DNA from: Beijerinckiaceae bacterium
GTDB lineage: Bacteria > Bacteroidota > Bacteroidia > Chitinophagales > Chitinophagaceae
Assembly (NCBI GenBank): GCA_903970475.1
Contig: CAJCIQ010000211.1
Span: 1 to 64,000 of the forward strand
Length of the DNA stretch: 64,000 nucleotides
Direction: 5' to 3'
Positions 8,941-17,420 of this stretch are shown here, in pieces. Made by a program: the position numbers and the translations under genes. The first letter of the stretch is position 1; the number at the start of each line of letters is the position of its first letter. Below the pieces are notes generated by a model that saw only the letters and a program-made list of their open reading frames with translations, made no database searches and was not told the origin of the DNA.

Positions 8941-9945
8941 TTACAAATCAAATGCCTTTGCGAGTAACTCGTAAGAGTGTAGTCGATCCGAAAACCTTTC
9001 TGTAATGGTTGATACTACAATCTCGTCTACGCCGGTCCGATCGGCGAGTTCCAGGAGGTCAGCCTTCACGCTTTCGGGCGTACCGGTTATCATGCGGCCC
9101 CGATTGAAGCGAATACGGGCCAGTTCCATATCTGAATAGGAAGTTTTGCTTATTTCCGAGTAAGGCGGCAGGGGACCACGCAAACCTTTTTCAATACCCA
9201 GTATGCGATAGTCCAGCACCGCCTGTAATTCTTCTGCCAGGGCTGCTGTTTCCGCACAAGCGACAATGATGCCTATGCTGGACCTAGGTTCAGCCAATTC
9301 AGCAGAGGGTTTGAATCTTTCCTTATATAAACGTATGGCTTCCTCAGCGCCCTGGGGATTGATGAATTGGGCAAAGGAAAGGCCCATGCCCAAGTGGGCA
9401 GCCAGGTAGGCGCTTTCTCCACTGGAAGTCAGTAGCCATAATTCAGGCATGGTGTCCGCTTGGGGAATGGCTTTCACCTTTTCATGAACGGTCCCTGGAG
9501 TATCATCATCTTTGAGAAAGGCCCTCAGGTCCACGAGTTGTTGCACAAATTCTTTTTCTTCGAATTTATTGGAAGGGTTCAGCAACATGGCGGTCAACCG
9601 GTCTCCGCCAGGAGCCCTGCCCATGCCTAAGTCAATCCTACCCGGGAAGATGGTTTCCAGCATGCGAAAGTTCTCCGCCACTTTCAATGCGCTGTGGTTA
9701 GGAAGCATGATGCCTCCGGATCCTACGCGTATCCTTTGGGATTCTCCTGCCAGATGGGCGATCAAAACTTCCGGAGTTGACCCAGCCAGTGAAGTGATGT
9801 TATGGTGCTCGGACACCCAGTAACGGGTATAACCCAATTTGTCCGTGAGCCGGATCAGGGCTGCTGATTCTTGTATAGCTTGCCTGGGGCTGCTGTTGTG
9901 CGTGATGGGCGATTGATCTAATACACTAAGCCTAAGCTTCCTCAT
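8941..9945 (-). CDS. Luciferase-like (LLM-class) flavin-dependent oxidoreductase
   Basis: About 334 residues. The ATG at 9945 is preferred over the upstream GTG at 9978 because the family starts with MRKLRLSVLDQSP. The segment TRYWVSEHHN followed by STPEVLIAHLAGES, and GSGGIMLPNHSALKVAENFR, are diagnostic of the MsnO8-type branch of bacterial luciferase-like monooxygenases, single-domain TIM barrels using reduced FMN. DLGMGRAPGGD marks the flavin region. The substrate of most such enzymes is unknown. It stands alone between susC and small relic genes. Two evenly spaced dyads lie 50-82 bp upstream of the start, suggesting specific transcriptional control. Confidence 0.9.
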   Translation of the reverse strand: MRKLRLSVLDQSPITHNSSPRQAIQESAALIRLTDKLGYTRYWVSEHHNITSLAGSTPEVLIAHLAGESQRIRVGSGGIMLPNHSALKVAENFRMLETIFPGRIDLGMGRAPGGDRLTAMLLNPSNKFEEKEFVQQLVDLRAFLKDDDTPGTVHEKVKAIPQADTMPELWLLTSSGESAYLAAHLGMGLSFAQFINPQGAEEAIRLYKERFKPSAELAEPRSSIGIIVACAETAALAEELQAVLDYRILGIEKGLRGPLPPYSEISKTSYSDMELARIRFNRGRMITGTPESVKADLLELADRTGVDEIVVSTITERFSDRLHSYELLAKAFDL

Positions 9946-9994
9946 AGGTGAAAAATTACCCGAAGGTACTCGATCCACCGCTAATCCCCGGCAC

Positions 9995-10027
9995 GTTACT
10001 AAGTAACCAATTGTTTAGTGACTAGAC
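9995..10027. promoter_or_regulatory. Two palindromes 19 bp apart upstream of the LLM gene
   Basis: GTTACTAAGTAAC (9995-10007) is a perfect dyad, and GTTTAGTGACTAGAC (10013-10027) is a dyad with one mismatch. Their centres, 10001 and 10020, are 19 bp apart, near two helical turns, so two dimers could bind the same DNA face. Paired dyads of this kind suit MarR- or HxlR-type regulators, but none is encoded next door. Confidence 0.5.
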
Positions 10028-10041
10028 GTTGTGCCGGAATT

Positions 10042-10335
10042 TTATACGCTCTTTACTAACTTCCCCACCGACGTTTCTTCCGGGTTAATAATCCTGAAAT
10101 TGAATAGACTCCATTCCTTCAATGCGCAATGCTCAAACCACCTGACGAATCACTTATCTCCGGCCGCTTCCTTTTCATCAAGGGAATCGCATACGAAATA
10201 ATAAATTGGCAGGTTGCCACCTGTAGTAAACTGGTGCTCTATGATTTCAATGATTGTTTCTTTAACACAAGCGTCATAAGCATTAATCTCCCGGGTCCAT
10301 TCCAGGAGCAAACTCGTATTTGGGCACAAGATGAA
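10042..10335 (-). pseudogene. Broken gene fragment resembling DUF6169
   Basis: The minus strand reads as protein-like sequence with one in-frame TGA at 10150-10152, ending at a TAA at 10042-10044. Before the stop it contains DACVKETIIEIIEHQF and IYYFVCDSLDEKEAAGDK; after it FVRWFEHCALKEWSLF. The pattern of YxVCDSxDxK followed by an F..WF motif recalls the small Bacteroidota family DUF6169, which is recognition from memory and unverified. No N-terminal part or plausible start is visible. I read it as a decayed gene. A sequencing error at one base is the alternative for the stop codon, but not for the missing N-terminus. Confidence 0.4.
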
Positions 10336-10403
10336 GATTAAAAGGGAGTGTGTAAAAGAAGAGAAGGTAAGGTAAGAAGGTATAAACCAGCAGCAACAGG
10401 GCT

Positions 10404-10595
10404 TTATTTCGCTCTATTTTGGCAAGTTACCTCTTGCTCATTCGTTGCGATCAAAACTTGTACAATACCTGATTCTATTGCCCTTTTAGCAATGGTGGCA
10501 TGATGATCAGCTCGTTTGGCAATATGCTCCTTTATGATAGCAATGGCAGTACCATTTTTCACAACTACATCCCTACTGATTGCCTTATTTTTCAT
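10404..10595 (-). CDS. Small hypothetical protein, 63 residues
   Basis: A short frame starting ATG at 10595 and encoding a basic, mostly helical-looking protein (IIKEHIAKRADHHATIAKRAIESG in two overlapping helical stretches). No family is recognised. A perfect inverted repeat lies 32-52 bp upstream of the start, as expected for a small autoregulated DNA-binding protein, but no clear helix-turn-helix can be assigned. It is immediately followed by the DUF6169-like relic on the same strand, so it may be the surviving partner of a decayed two-gene unit. It could also be a chance frame. Confidence 0.4.
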   Translation of the reverse strand: MKNKAISRDVVVKNGTAIAIIKEHIAKRADHHATIAKRAIESGIVQVLIATNEQEVTCQNRAK

Positions 10596-10626
10596 ATCAT
10601 AAATTTACTATTTTTTTTGTAGTCGA

Positions 10627-10647
10627 TATTAAGATAGATACTTAATA
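10627..10647. promoter_or_regulatory. Inverted repeat upstream of the 63-residue gene
   Basis: TATTAAG (10627-10633) and CTTAATA (10641-10647) form a perfect 7-bp inverted repeat with a 7-bp spacer. It lies directly upstream of the small gene starting at 10595, in the position of an operator overlapping a promoter. Confidence 0.4.
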
Positions 10648-10755
10648 AGTCTTCACGTTTTTCTTCAATCCATGAGCCCCCCAGACTGTTAATATTTCAT
10701 ACAACAACACTAAGGAGAATCAAACATCTTACAAAGAGGAGCAGATATTTGATTT

Positions 10756-11592
10756 TTAATATTCCACTACCCCTTCCCCGGTGCTCAAGGCCTGACCGGC
10801 AATCCATACCCTGTCCCCTACCAAGCGAAGGCGAAGTAATCCGCCCCGGGAAGAAACCTGAAGTGCGGTCAATTCATTTTTGCCCAGGCGTTTAGCCCAA
10901 TAGGGTGTGAGCATGCAATGGGAGGAACCGGTAACCCAATCCTCCGGATTACCAGACGTTGCATGAAAATACCTGGATACAAAGTCATAATCCGAACCAG
11001 GGTTTGCCCGGGCGGTGATGACTACCCTGTGTTGGGTCAGGGAAGCCCAATCGGGTTGGTAGTTGCGGACACTGGCTTCGTTGGGGAACTCCAGGATGTA
11101 TCGACCCTCGCTGATAAAGACGGCCAAAGGCGTATTGGCCGCCGAAGTCGCGGTCGTCGAAGTCGCGGGCCGCCCCAGCCCGAAGGCAGTGGCTAGTGAA
11201 GCGGGCAAGGTCCCCGGCGTATAACTATGTGCTGGAAAATTAATTTCCATAAAACCGTCTTGATGAGGGTTGACCGCTATCCAACCAACTGGGGTATGAA
11301 AACGAGCTGGCTCGGATGGGGCCAGGATGCCGGACTCCCATAGATAATGCGCCGCTGCCAGCGTACCATGACCACATAGGGGTAGCTCTGAAACCGGCGC
11401 GAACCAGCGCAGGTCAAAGCCACCCGCTATGGGTTTCAGGTAGGAGATCACGGGCAATTGCTCCTTCGTGGCTATACGTTGTAACATTTCCTTTTCGGGT
11501 TGGGCATGCTCGGGCAAAACGACAACACCTGCGGGGTTCCCGCCGTTTTTTTCCCGGCTAAAAGCGTTGATATGATAGATAGGTAGTTGCAT
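10756..11592 (-). CDS. PhzF-family isomerase/epimerase-like protein
   Basis: About 278 residues from the ATG at 11592; the longer frame to 11688 adds a non-conserved tail, while MQLPIYHINAFSREKNGGNP fits the PhzF family start exactly. RWFAPVSELPLCGHGTLAAA is the family's conserved active-site segment, with the SELPLCGHGT stretch lining the cavity. GSSHCMLTPYWAKRLGKNEL and GDRVWIAGQA give the second-domain copies. PhzF proteins are diaminopimelate-epimerase-fold enzymes, usually of unknown substrate in bacteria lacking phenazine genes, as here. A short STTATSAANT segment coded by GC-rich repeated DNA interrupts the middle. The gene is divergent from a MocR-type regulator, which may control it. 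Confidence 0.88.
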   Translation of the reverse strand: MQLPIYHINAFSREKNGGNPAGVVVLPEHAQPEKEMLQRIATKEQLPVISYLKPIAGGFDLRWFAPVSELPLCGHGTLAAAHYLWESGILAPSEPARFHTPVGWIAVNPHQDGFMEINFPAHSYTPGTLPASLATAFGLGRPATSTTATSAANTPLAVFISEGRYILEFPNEASVRNYQPDWASLTQHRVVITARANPGSDYDFVSRYFHATSGNPEDWVTGSSHCMLTPYWAKRLGKNELTALQVSSRGGLLRLRLVGDRVWIAGQALSTGEGVVEY

Positions 11593-11624
11593 ACCACAAA
11601 TTTGGCTTAATAAATAGGGGAAAA

Positions 11625-11664
11625 ACAGATGCAGATTTAATAATTTCGGGCATAACAGATTCAA
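11625..11664. promoter_or_regulatory. Direct repeats in the PhzF/MocR divergent spacer
   Basis: CAGATTTAA (11632-11640) and CAGATTCAA (11656-11664) are near-identical direct repeats 24 bp apart, with a further ACAGAT at 11625. MocR-type regulators are known to bind direct repeats in divergent promoters, so these are candidate sites for the adjacent regulator. Confidence 0.35.
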
Positions 11665-11699
11665 ATCTCGTCGCCACAAAGACGACAAAACCGGGCAAT

Positions 11700-13121
11700 A
11701 TGGAAGACTTTCTCTATGAACAGGTTTCCGATAAACTGGAACATCTTATCAGAAGTGGCAGCCTGAAGACAGGGGATAAATTACCCTCTATCAGGGCCCT
11801 TAGCCAGGAACAGGGTATTAGCCTGAGTACGGCCTATAAGGCCTACAGCGAACTGGAAACAAAAGGCTTGGTGGAGGCCAGGACCAAATCTGGTTACTAT
11901 ATCCGTTTTTCGCCGAGAGCCATCCCTTCGGCCCCCTCAGCGCCTCAACGCAGGGAAGACGGGAAGAACCTTAGCTACGAAGCGTTGATCCAACAATTGC
12001 AACGTACCCAGGCAGACGAAAGCTTTATACAATTTTCCAGAAGTGCGCCCAGTCCCCAATTACTTCCCCACGCGAAGCTTCGCAAAACAATGATGGACAT
12101 GATGCGGAGCCAGCCATCTGCGGGGCTCACTTATGATGTCATTCAGGGGAATGTGTTGCTCAGGGAGCAATTGGCCTTGCAGGCTTTCCATTGGGGAGGC
12201 AAGATACAGGCTTCGGAAATCGTAACTACCCATGGATGCCTGGAGGCTATTACACTTTGTCTGGAGGCAGTAACCAAACCGGGTGATTATGTCCTGCTGG
12301 AATCGCCTACTTATTTCGGATTCCTAAGAATATGTCAGCACCTGGGATTGAAAATCATCGACATTCCAGGACATCCGGATACAGGTGTGGACTTGGGGGA
12401 TCTGGAAAACAAATTGAATACCTATCCCATTTCTGCCTGTCTACTGGTCACCACCTTCACCAATCCTTTAGGGGCCCTGATGCCTGAAGCGCAAAAAAAG
12501 GAATTGGTAGACCTGTTGGAAGCCAGGAACATTCCCTTGATTGAAGATGATGTGTATGGAGACTTGTACTTTGGACCTGGCCGCCCCCGTACTTGCAAAA
12601 GTTTTGATAAGACGGGCAATGTATTGCTTTGTTCCTCCTTCTCCAAATCGCTGGCTCCGGGATACCGGGTGGGTTGGTGTATCCCCGGGAAGTATCTGCA
12701 AAAGGTCATCCACCTTAAAAGCATCCGTTCGCTTTCTTCCACCCAAATCACGCATCAGGCCATAGGATATTTTCTGGCGCATAATCGTTTCGATCTGCAC
12801 ATACGGGGCATGAGAAAAGCCCTGTATACCCAGTGCATGGCCTACACGGAAGCGATTGGCCGTTATTTTCCAGAGGACATCAAGGTTACGCAGCCAAAGG
12901 GCGGTTTTGTTTTATGGGTAGAGATGAATCCGGAGGTACACAGTAACGTGTTGTTGCAAGCGGCGGCGGAAGAGAAGATTAATTTTTCCCCAGGCCCTAT
13001 ATTTAGCCTGGATCAGCGTTATACGCACTGTATGCGCATTTCTTTCAGTAAGCCTTATTCAGCGGATGTGGATTGGGCTTTGCGTATGTTGGGCAAGCTC
13101 GTGCGCCAGGCTACGCCTTAG
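11700..13121 (+). CDS. MocR-type regulator: GntR HTH fused to PLP aminotransferase fold
   Basis: A 473-residue two-domain regulator. Residues about 1-72 are a GntR winged helix (GDKLPSIRALSQEQGISLST and SGYYIRF). After a variable linker, residues about 110-470 are a fold-type I aminotransferase: GDYVLLESPTYFG, IEDDVYGDLYFG, and SSFSKSLAPGYRVGW, whose lysine near residue 315 would hold pyridoxal phosphate. MocR proteins use the aminotransferase domain to sense PLP or an amine and regulate a divergent gene; here that gene is phzF. In other bacteria such proteins govern PLP synthesis or amino acid metabolism. It is full length for the family. Confidence 0.93.
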   Translation: MEDFLYEQVSDKLEHLIRSGSLKTGDKLPSIRALSQEQGISLSTAYKAYSELETKGLVEARTKSGYYIRFSPRAIPSAPSAPQRREDGKNLSYEALIQQLQRTQADESFIQFSRSAPSPQLLPHAKLRKTMMDMMRSQPSAGLTYDVIQGNVLLREQLALQAFHWGGKIQASEIVTTHGCLEAITLCLEAVTKPGDYVLLESPTYFGFLRICQHLGLKIIDIPGHPDTGVDLGDLENKLNTYPISACLLVTTFTNPLGALMPEAQKKELVDLLEARNIPLIEDDVYGDLYFGPGRPRTCKSFDKTGNVLLCSSFSKSLAPGYRVGWCIPGKYLQKVIHLKSIRSLSSTQITHQAIGYFLAHNRFDLHIRGMRKALYTQCMAYTEAIGRYFPEDIKVTQPKGGFVLWVEMNPEVHSNVLLQAAAEEKINFSPGPIFSLDQRYTHCMRISFSKPYSADVDWALRMLGKLVRQATP

Positions 13122-13328
13122 GCTCCAAATGGGCCCTGATCCGTAAACCTGTCAGATTTAACATAGCGGCAACTGCCGCGGAGGTAGCCGCCAAAGTTAG
13201 ATTGCTGATGGATTTTCTTTGTGCAGGTAGGTTTCTATTTGATAAAAAGTTAACCGTATTCGGCAAAGATTAGTGATTTTATTTTATTATTGTCCCAGAG
13301 GACAGGCTTCAACCTGCCGAGTCATGTA

Positions 13329-14411
13329 ATGAAGAAGGAAGTAAAAGCTGCATTTGTAGCCACTGGGAGTTATATTCCAGAAGAAAGGATCAAAAACGAT
13401 GCTTTTCTGAATCACCGGTTTTATGAAAAGGATGGCTCTGAAATCGGAAAGGACAATGTGACCATCATCAGGAAGTTCAGGGAGATAACGGGGATCGATG
13501 AACGAAGATACGCCCGCCCCGATCAAACTGCCAGTACCATCGGGTACCTGGCTGCCCTGGATGCCCTGGAGAGCTCGGGCATCGATAAGGAATCCATCGA
13601 CTACATCATCGTAGCGCATAATTTCGGCGACGTACAATACGGAAGCAACCGCGTTGACCTGGTGCCGTCCCTGGCTACCAGAATTAAATTCCTGCTGGGA
13701 ATTGCCAATCCGGATTGCGTTGCCTACGATATCGCCTTTGGCTGCCCTGGTTGGGTGGAAGGGGTTATTCAGGCGAGCTTCTATATCCGTGCAGGAGAAG
13801 CAAAGCGTTGCCTGGTCATAGGTACGGAAACCCTGTCCAGGGTAGTGGATCCCCACGACCGGGATACCATGCTCTACAGCGACGGCGCAGGCGCCGCTAT
13901 CATTGAATCAACCCAGGATCGTGAGGAAGGCGTCATCCTCTCCCATAAAACCCAGACCTATGCGATGGAATATGGGCATCTGCTCAATATGGGTCCTTCC
14001 TATGATCCCGGCTTTGGATCGGGAAGAGACATGTTCATCAAAATGAACGGTCGAAAGTTATACGAATTTGCCCTCACCCATGTGCCTTTGGTGATCAAGG
14101 CTGCCCTGGAAGCTGCCAAAGTGCCCATCACCGATATCAAAAAGGTCCTCATCCATCAGGCCAATGACAAGATGGATGCGGCTATCCTCCAACGGTTGTT
14201 CAAACTCCATAACCTGGATAACAGCCCAGAGGATCTGATGCCCATGACCATTTCCTGGCTGGGCAATAGTTCTGTAGCAACGGTACCTACCCTGCTGGAC
14301 CTGATTCAAAAGGGAAAGCTCAAGGGCCAGGAGTTGAAGAAGGGCGATAAGGTTATCCTGGCTTCTGTAGGAGCAGGGATGAACATCAATGCAGTGATTT
14401 ACCAGTTCTAG
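13329..14411 (+). CDS. 3-oxoacyl-ACP synthase III family protein (KAS III/FabH-like)
   Basis: About 360 residues from the ATG at 13329; the longer frame from a TTG at 13290 adds a tail unlike the family. AAFVATGSYIPEERIKN opens the thiolase fold. The catalytic triad is visible: cysteine in FGCPGW (about residue 139), histidine in LIHQAND (about 276) and asparagine in WLGNSS (about 313). The enzyme condenses an acyl-CoA with malonyl-ACP or a related extender. It is not beside other fatty-acid genes, and Bacteroidota often carry extra KAS III copies for branched or specialised lipids, so the exact substrate is open. Confidence 0.9.
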   Translation: MKKEVKAAFVATGSYIPEERIKNDAFLNHRFYEKDGSEIGKDNVTIIRKFREITGIDERRYARPDQTASTIGYLAALDALESSGIDKESIDYIIVAHNFGDVQYGSNRVDLVPSLATRIKFLLGIANPDCVAYDIAFGCPGWVEGVIQASFYIRAGEAKRCLVIGTETLSRVVDPHDRDTMLYSDGAGAAIIESTQDREEGVILSHKTQTYAMEYGHLLNMGPSYDPGFGSGRDMFIKMNGRKLYEFALTHVPLVIKAALEAAKVPITDIKKVLIHQANDKMDAAILQRLFKLHNLDNSPEDLMPMTISWLGNSSVATVPTLLDLIQKGKLKGQELKKGDKVILASVGAGMNINAVIYQF

Positions 14412-14460
14412 GGTGTGCAAGCGTGCGGATTGTTGGCTAGCGAACGCACCCGCCGATCAA

Positions 14461-14485
14461 GTACCGTATATTTGATTAACGGTAC
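14461..14485 (+). promoter_or_regulatory. Inverted repeat overlying a -7 promoter element of the Nramp gene
   Basis: GTACCGT (14461-14467) and ACGGTAC (14479-14485) form a perfect 7-bp inverted repeat. The -7-like element TATATTTG (14467-14474) lies within it, and the Nramp ATG is 24 bp downstream. A repressor dimer here would block the promoter; metal-responsive control is the natural guess. A hairpin in the transcript is the alternative. Confidence 0.5.
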
Positions 14486-14508
14486 ACTAATTGCCTGATC
14501 ACTTTGTT

Positions 14509-15771
14509 ATGAGATTGCTCAAACGGACCTGGATCAAGTTCGTAAGAATGGCCCGAATAGCTGGCCCGGGATTAATCACCGGGGCCAGTGATGATGATCC
14601 TTCCGGTATTGCCACCTATTCACAGGCCGGTGCCATCTCCGGTTTCTCCACACTATGGACTGCCTTACTCACCTTTCCCCTGATGGCGGCAATTCAGGAG
14701 ATGTGTGCCCGCATCGGATTGGTAACGTGTCAGGGTCTGGCAGGATGCCTCAAAGACCATTATCCCAAATGGGTGGTCTATACCATGCTTATCGTCAGCT
14801 TTCCCGCCATTACCTTAAACATTGGCGCAGACCTGGAGGGGATGGCTGCGGTTTCACACATGCTTTTTCCCGCCATTCCCATATTTGCTTTTAGTGTGGC
14901 CTATGGTCTGTTGATCATCATCATTATCATTCGCCTTTCCTGGAATAAAGTCGCGGGCATCCTCAAATGGTTATGCATTGTACTGTTCCTCTACCTGGTC
15001 GTCCCTTTTTCGGTGAAGGTAAACTGGCCGGATGTACTCAAACACACCTTCATTCCTGTCCTGCACTGGAATAAGGACTTCCTTAGCATCCTGGTGGCTA
15101 TATTGGGTACAACCATCTCTCCCTATCTTTTTTTCTGGCAGGCCACTATGGAAGCAGAAGACGTAGCCAACCAGCCTAAAAAAAGAATCATGGTCGACAA
15201 AAGGGCATTGGATAATATGAAAACAGACGTCAATATAGGGATGCTGTTTTCCAATTTGGTCATGTTTTTTATCATACTTACCGCAGGGGCTGTTTTATTT
15301 CCACATGGGATAAAAAAGATAGATACCATTGAACAAGCAGCCCAGGCCTTGGCGCCCCTCACGGGCCCGTTCACCTACCTGCTTTTCTCTATAGGGGTAA
15401 TAGGAACAGGTCTACTGGCCGTTCCGGTTTTGGCAGGGTCCCTATCCTATATAATGGCAGAGGCCTTCAAGCTGCCTGGGAGTTTCAGCATGCGTTTTTC
15501 TGAAGCAAAAGCGTTTTACCTGACCATTATTATCTCCGTTGGGTTGGGCCTTTGTATAGATTTCTTTGGCATAAGTCCTGTTCAGGCCCTGATCTATACG
15601 GCTATCTTATACGGGCTGACCGCCCCTTTCATGATTGTACTTGTCCTGCATATCTGCAATAGTCCCAAAATCATGGGTAAGCACACAAATTCCCTCCGCT
15701 CCAACATCATGGGTATCTTAACGCTGCTGATCATGACCAGCGCGGCCGTCGGTTTGATCTTGTACCTATAA
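14509..15771 (+). CDS. Nramp-family divalent metal transporter
   Basis: About 420 residues from the ATG at 14509 (a TTG at 14491 would add six residues). Around eleven membrane segments are visible. GPGLITGASDDDPSGIATYSQ is the unwound TM1 region; instead of the DPGN of classical MntH/Nramp it reads DPSG, as in a divergent bacterial branch. The usual MPH-type TM6 metal motif is not seen, the TM6 region reading SNLVMFFIILTAGAV. The protein is therefore Nramp-like by fold, but the ion carried (Mn, Fe, Mg or another) is uncertain. A palindrome sits on its presumed promoter. No partner gene adjoins it. Confidence 0.85.
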   Translation: MRLLKRTWIKFVRMARIAGPGLITGASDDDPSGIATYSQAGAISGFSTLWTALLTFPLMAAIQEMCARIGLVTCQGLAGCLKDHYPKWVVYTMLIVSFPAITLNIGADLEGMAAVSHMLFPAIPIFAFSVAYGLLIIIIIIRLSWNKVAGILKWLCIVLFLYLVVPFSVKVNWPDVLKHTFIPVLHWNKDFLSILVAILGTTISPYLFFWQATMEAEDVANQPKKRIMVDKRALDNMKTDVNIGMLFSNLVMFFIILTAGAVLFPHGIKKIDTIEQAAQALAPLTGPFTYLLFSIGVIGTGLLAVPVLAGSLSYIMAEAFKLPGSFSMRFSEAKAFYLTIIISVGLGLCIDFFGISPVQALIYTAILYGLTAPFMIVLVLHICNSPKIMGKHTNSLRSNIMGILTLLIMTSAAVGLILYL

Positions 15772-15813
15772 ACCATTTTAACAATTCATCCAGGTTACCT
15801 TTTCCCCACAGGC

Positions 15814-16156
15814 ATTGCTTTGTCCGTCCCCCTATTGCTTACTTGTGCATGCAACAGCTAGTATAATAAGGACTCCAAATTTATTAGCGCCGATTCGACC
15901 GCCCCTATGAGAGCGCCGTCTGCGGACACCTCAGAGCACTTGAAAGCGCCTCGGACCATCTGAACGATTTAAGAAGGCCGGTATCCAAAAGTGAAATGGA
16001 TATTCTTTTTCAGAAAGATTCGGCAATCAGATGCTGGAAGGCTGGCACTCATTGGAAGTTATCCTAATGATACTGGCTACGCTCCGGCCCTGGATACTGC
16101 TGGCTACAGGGGTTACGACTACTCCAGCACAGGTAAAATGTTCGGCCGTATGCTAA
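15814..16156 (+). pseudogene. Decayed lipoprotein gene resembling DUF4349
   Basis: The plus strand reads IALSVPLLLTCACNS, a lipoprotein signal, then a TAG stop, then YNKDSKFISADSTAP and a second stop. Further on, another frame gives GYSFSERFGNQMLEGWHSLE and a hydrophobic stretch ending LRPWILLATGV, followed by a TAA at 16154-16156 inside the end of the opposite-strand P460 gene. DUF4349 lipoproteins have this signal-plus-ADST start and a GW-x-hydrophobic-WPLLL C-terminal anchor, so I read this as both ends of such a gene with the centre deleted. Family recall is unverified. Confidence 0.45.
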
Positions 16157-17420
16157 GAATCTCCTTGAGCCGTTGGCTGGTATCGGCCACCGGTTTGCCC
16201 TCGTAATGTATGGCCCCCTGGCCCAGTTGAACCATCTCTACTGATTGAATGGATCCGGGTATCCGGGCCCCGAACCAGTGCGGGTCCTCCTGCCTTCCCC
16301 GGGTTACCAGGGTCAGCACAGATCCCTCGGGGTAACCCGTGGCTATGGTGGCTGTCGCTCCGGCAAAGGCTGTTTTTGCCGCACGCATGGCTACGTCATT
16401 GCCAAACAAGGTGGACATGGTGTTGGATTTGGTATCTATGAAAGTGGCCAGGATTTTGGAGCCGGGCACTGCACCAAGGCTGTCCCTCTGTGTAGGTATG
16501 GTAAAAACAAAATCCTGGTCCTTCATGGGTTTATGACAGTTCGTACATTCGGTGACAAACGTTTCGTTCTTCCCATAAGCAACCAGATTGATACCGCCCA
16601 CCCAACGGCCCCAGCCCCAGCCCTCAGTAGCCGCATACTTCTGAGCGTCTTTTACCATGAACTCTGCGTGGGTAAAAGCTCCAGCATGAATAATACCAGT
16701 GCTGTCCGCTCGTTGCACCCATCCCACTTTAGCAAAGGCCGAGCCATCGGGCCAGGGATTGGTATGCCCTTCTGCTATGGCTTTGATGGCAACGGGATTT
16801 CCAAGGATAGCCCTCATGGTGCCATTGTCCCAGCGTTCAGAAATATTGACCACTTCCCAATAGGAAAAATCCGCCGGTATGGTAAATCCATTGGATTCAG
16901 GCTGTATATCTTTGGCGATTTTCTGCGGACCTGTGGTAAAAGCCAGGTACTGGCGAAGCCATCCGCCCAACCTGGCGGTGTCGGTCGGATCTGGGTGAGG
17001 CAGGCTTGCCAGGTAATGCTTAAGGGTTTCTATATCGGCTGATGTGATCTCCGCCCCATGATGCACGGCGGTATAGGAAGCCAGGGGCATGGCGCCGAAG
17101 GCGGCCTGATTGAGGCTTTCGAACAGGTAGGCTTGTTGCTCCCCCGGTTTGAGGCTGTCCCAGTGCGAAAAATTGAGCCTGGCCCTCCCCTCCCTGACGT
17201 GGGAAGCGACGAGCCAATACGCCGGCACAATCTTGTCATACCAGGACAGATTTGTCTCGTTGGAATGACAAGCGTAACAGGATTTGCGGAAAATATGCTG
17301 GACATCCGCAGGAGCTGCAAGGTCCTGGGTGACTGGTGGATTATCCAAACGGGGCCTGAAAAATTGCAGAACCACTACAATGCAAAGAAGTACGCCAGCG
17401 ATATAAATAAGCTTCTTCAT
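16119..17420 (-). CDS. Haem-binding domain / cytochrome P460 fusion protein
   Basis: About 433 residues from the ATG at 17420, chosen because MKKLIYIAGVLLCIVVVLQF is a clear membrane anchor or signal. Residues about 25-155 are a cytochrome-c-like haem-binding domain with CYACHSNETNLSWYDK carrying the CxxCH site. The second half (about 185-335) has NISERWDNGTMRAILGN, KVGWVQ and a second CxxCH in CTNCHKPMKDQDFVF, as in cytochrome P460, whose haem is cross-linked to a lysine and oxidises hydroxylamine or relatives. The electron carrier and substrate here are unknown. The gene stands alone, with an unusual inverted repeat around its promoter. Confidence 0.82.
   Translation of the reverse strand: MKKLIYIAGVLLCIVVVLQFFRPRLDNPPVTQDLAAPADVQHIFRKSCYACHSNETNLSWYDKIVPAYWLVASHVREGRARLNFSHWDSLKPGEQQAYLFESLNQAAFGAMPLASYTAVHHGAEITSADIETLKHYLASLPHPDPTDTARLGGWLRQYLAFTTGPQKIAKDIQPESNGFTIPADFSYWEVVNISERWDNGTMRAILGNPVAIKAIAEGHTNPWPDGSAFAKVGWVQRADSTGIIHAGAFTHAEFMVKDAQKYAATEGWGWGRWVGGINLVAYGKNETFVTECTNCHKPMKDQDFVFTIPTQRDSLGAVPGSKILATFIDTKSNTMSTLFGNDVAMRAAKTAFAGATATIATGYPEGSVLTLVTRGRQEDPHWFGARIPGSIQSVEMVQLGQGAIHYEGKPVADTSQRLKEILSIRPNILPVLE

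Noticed and set aside
13122-13328. Minus-strand reading LAATSAAVAAMLNLTGLRIR as a possible relic between the MocR and KAS III genes
   Set aside because: Low complexity and short, with no recognisable family.
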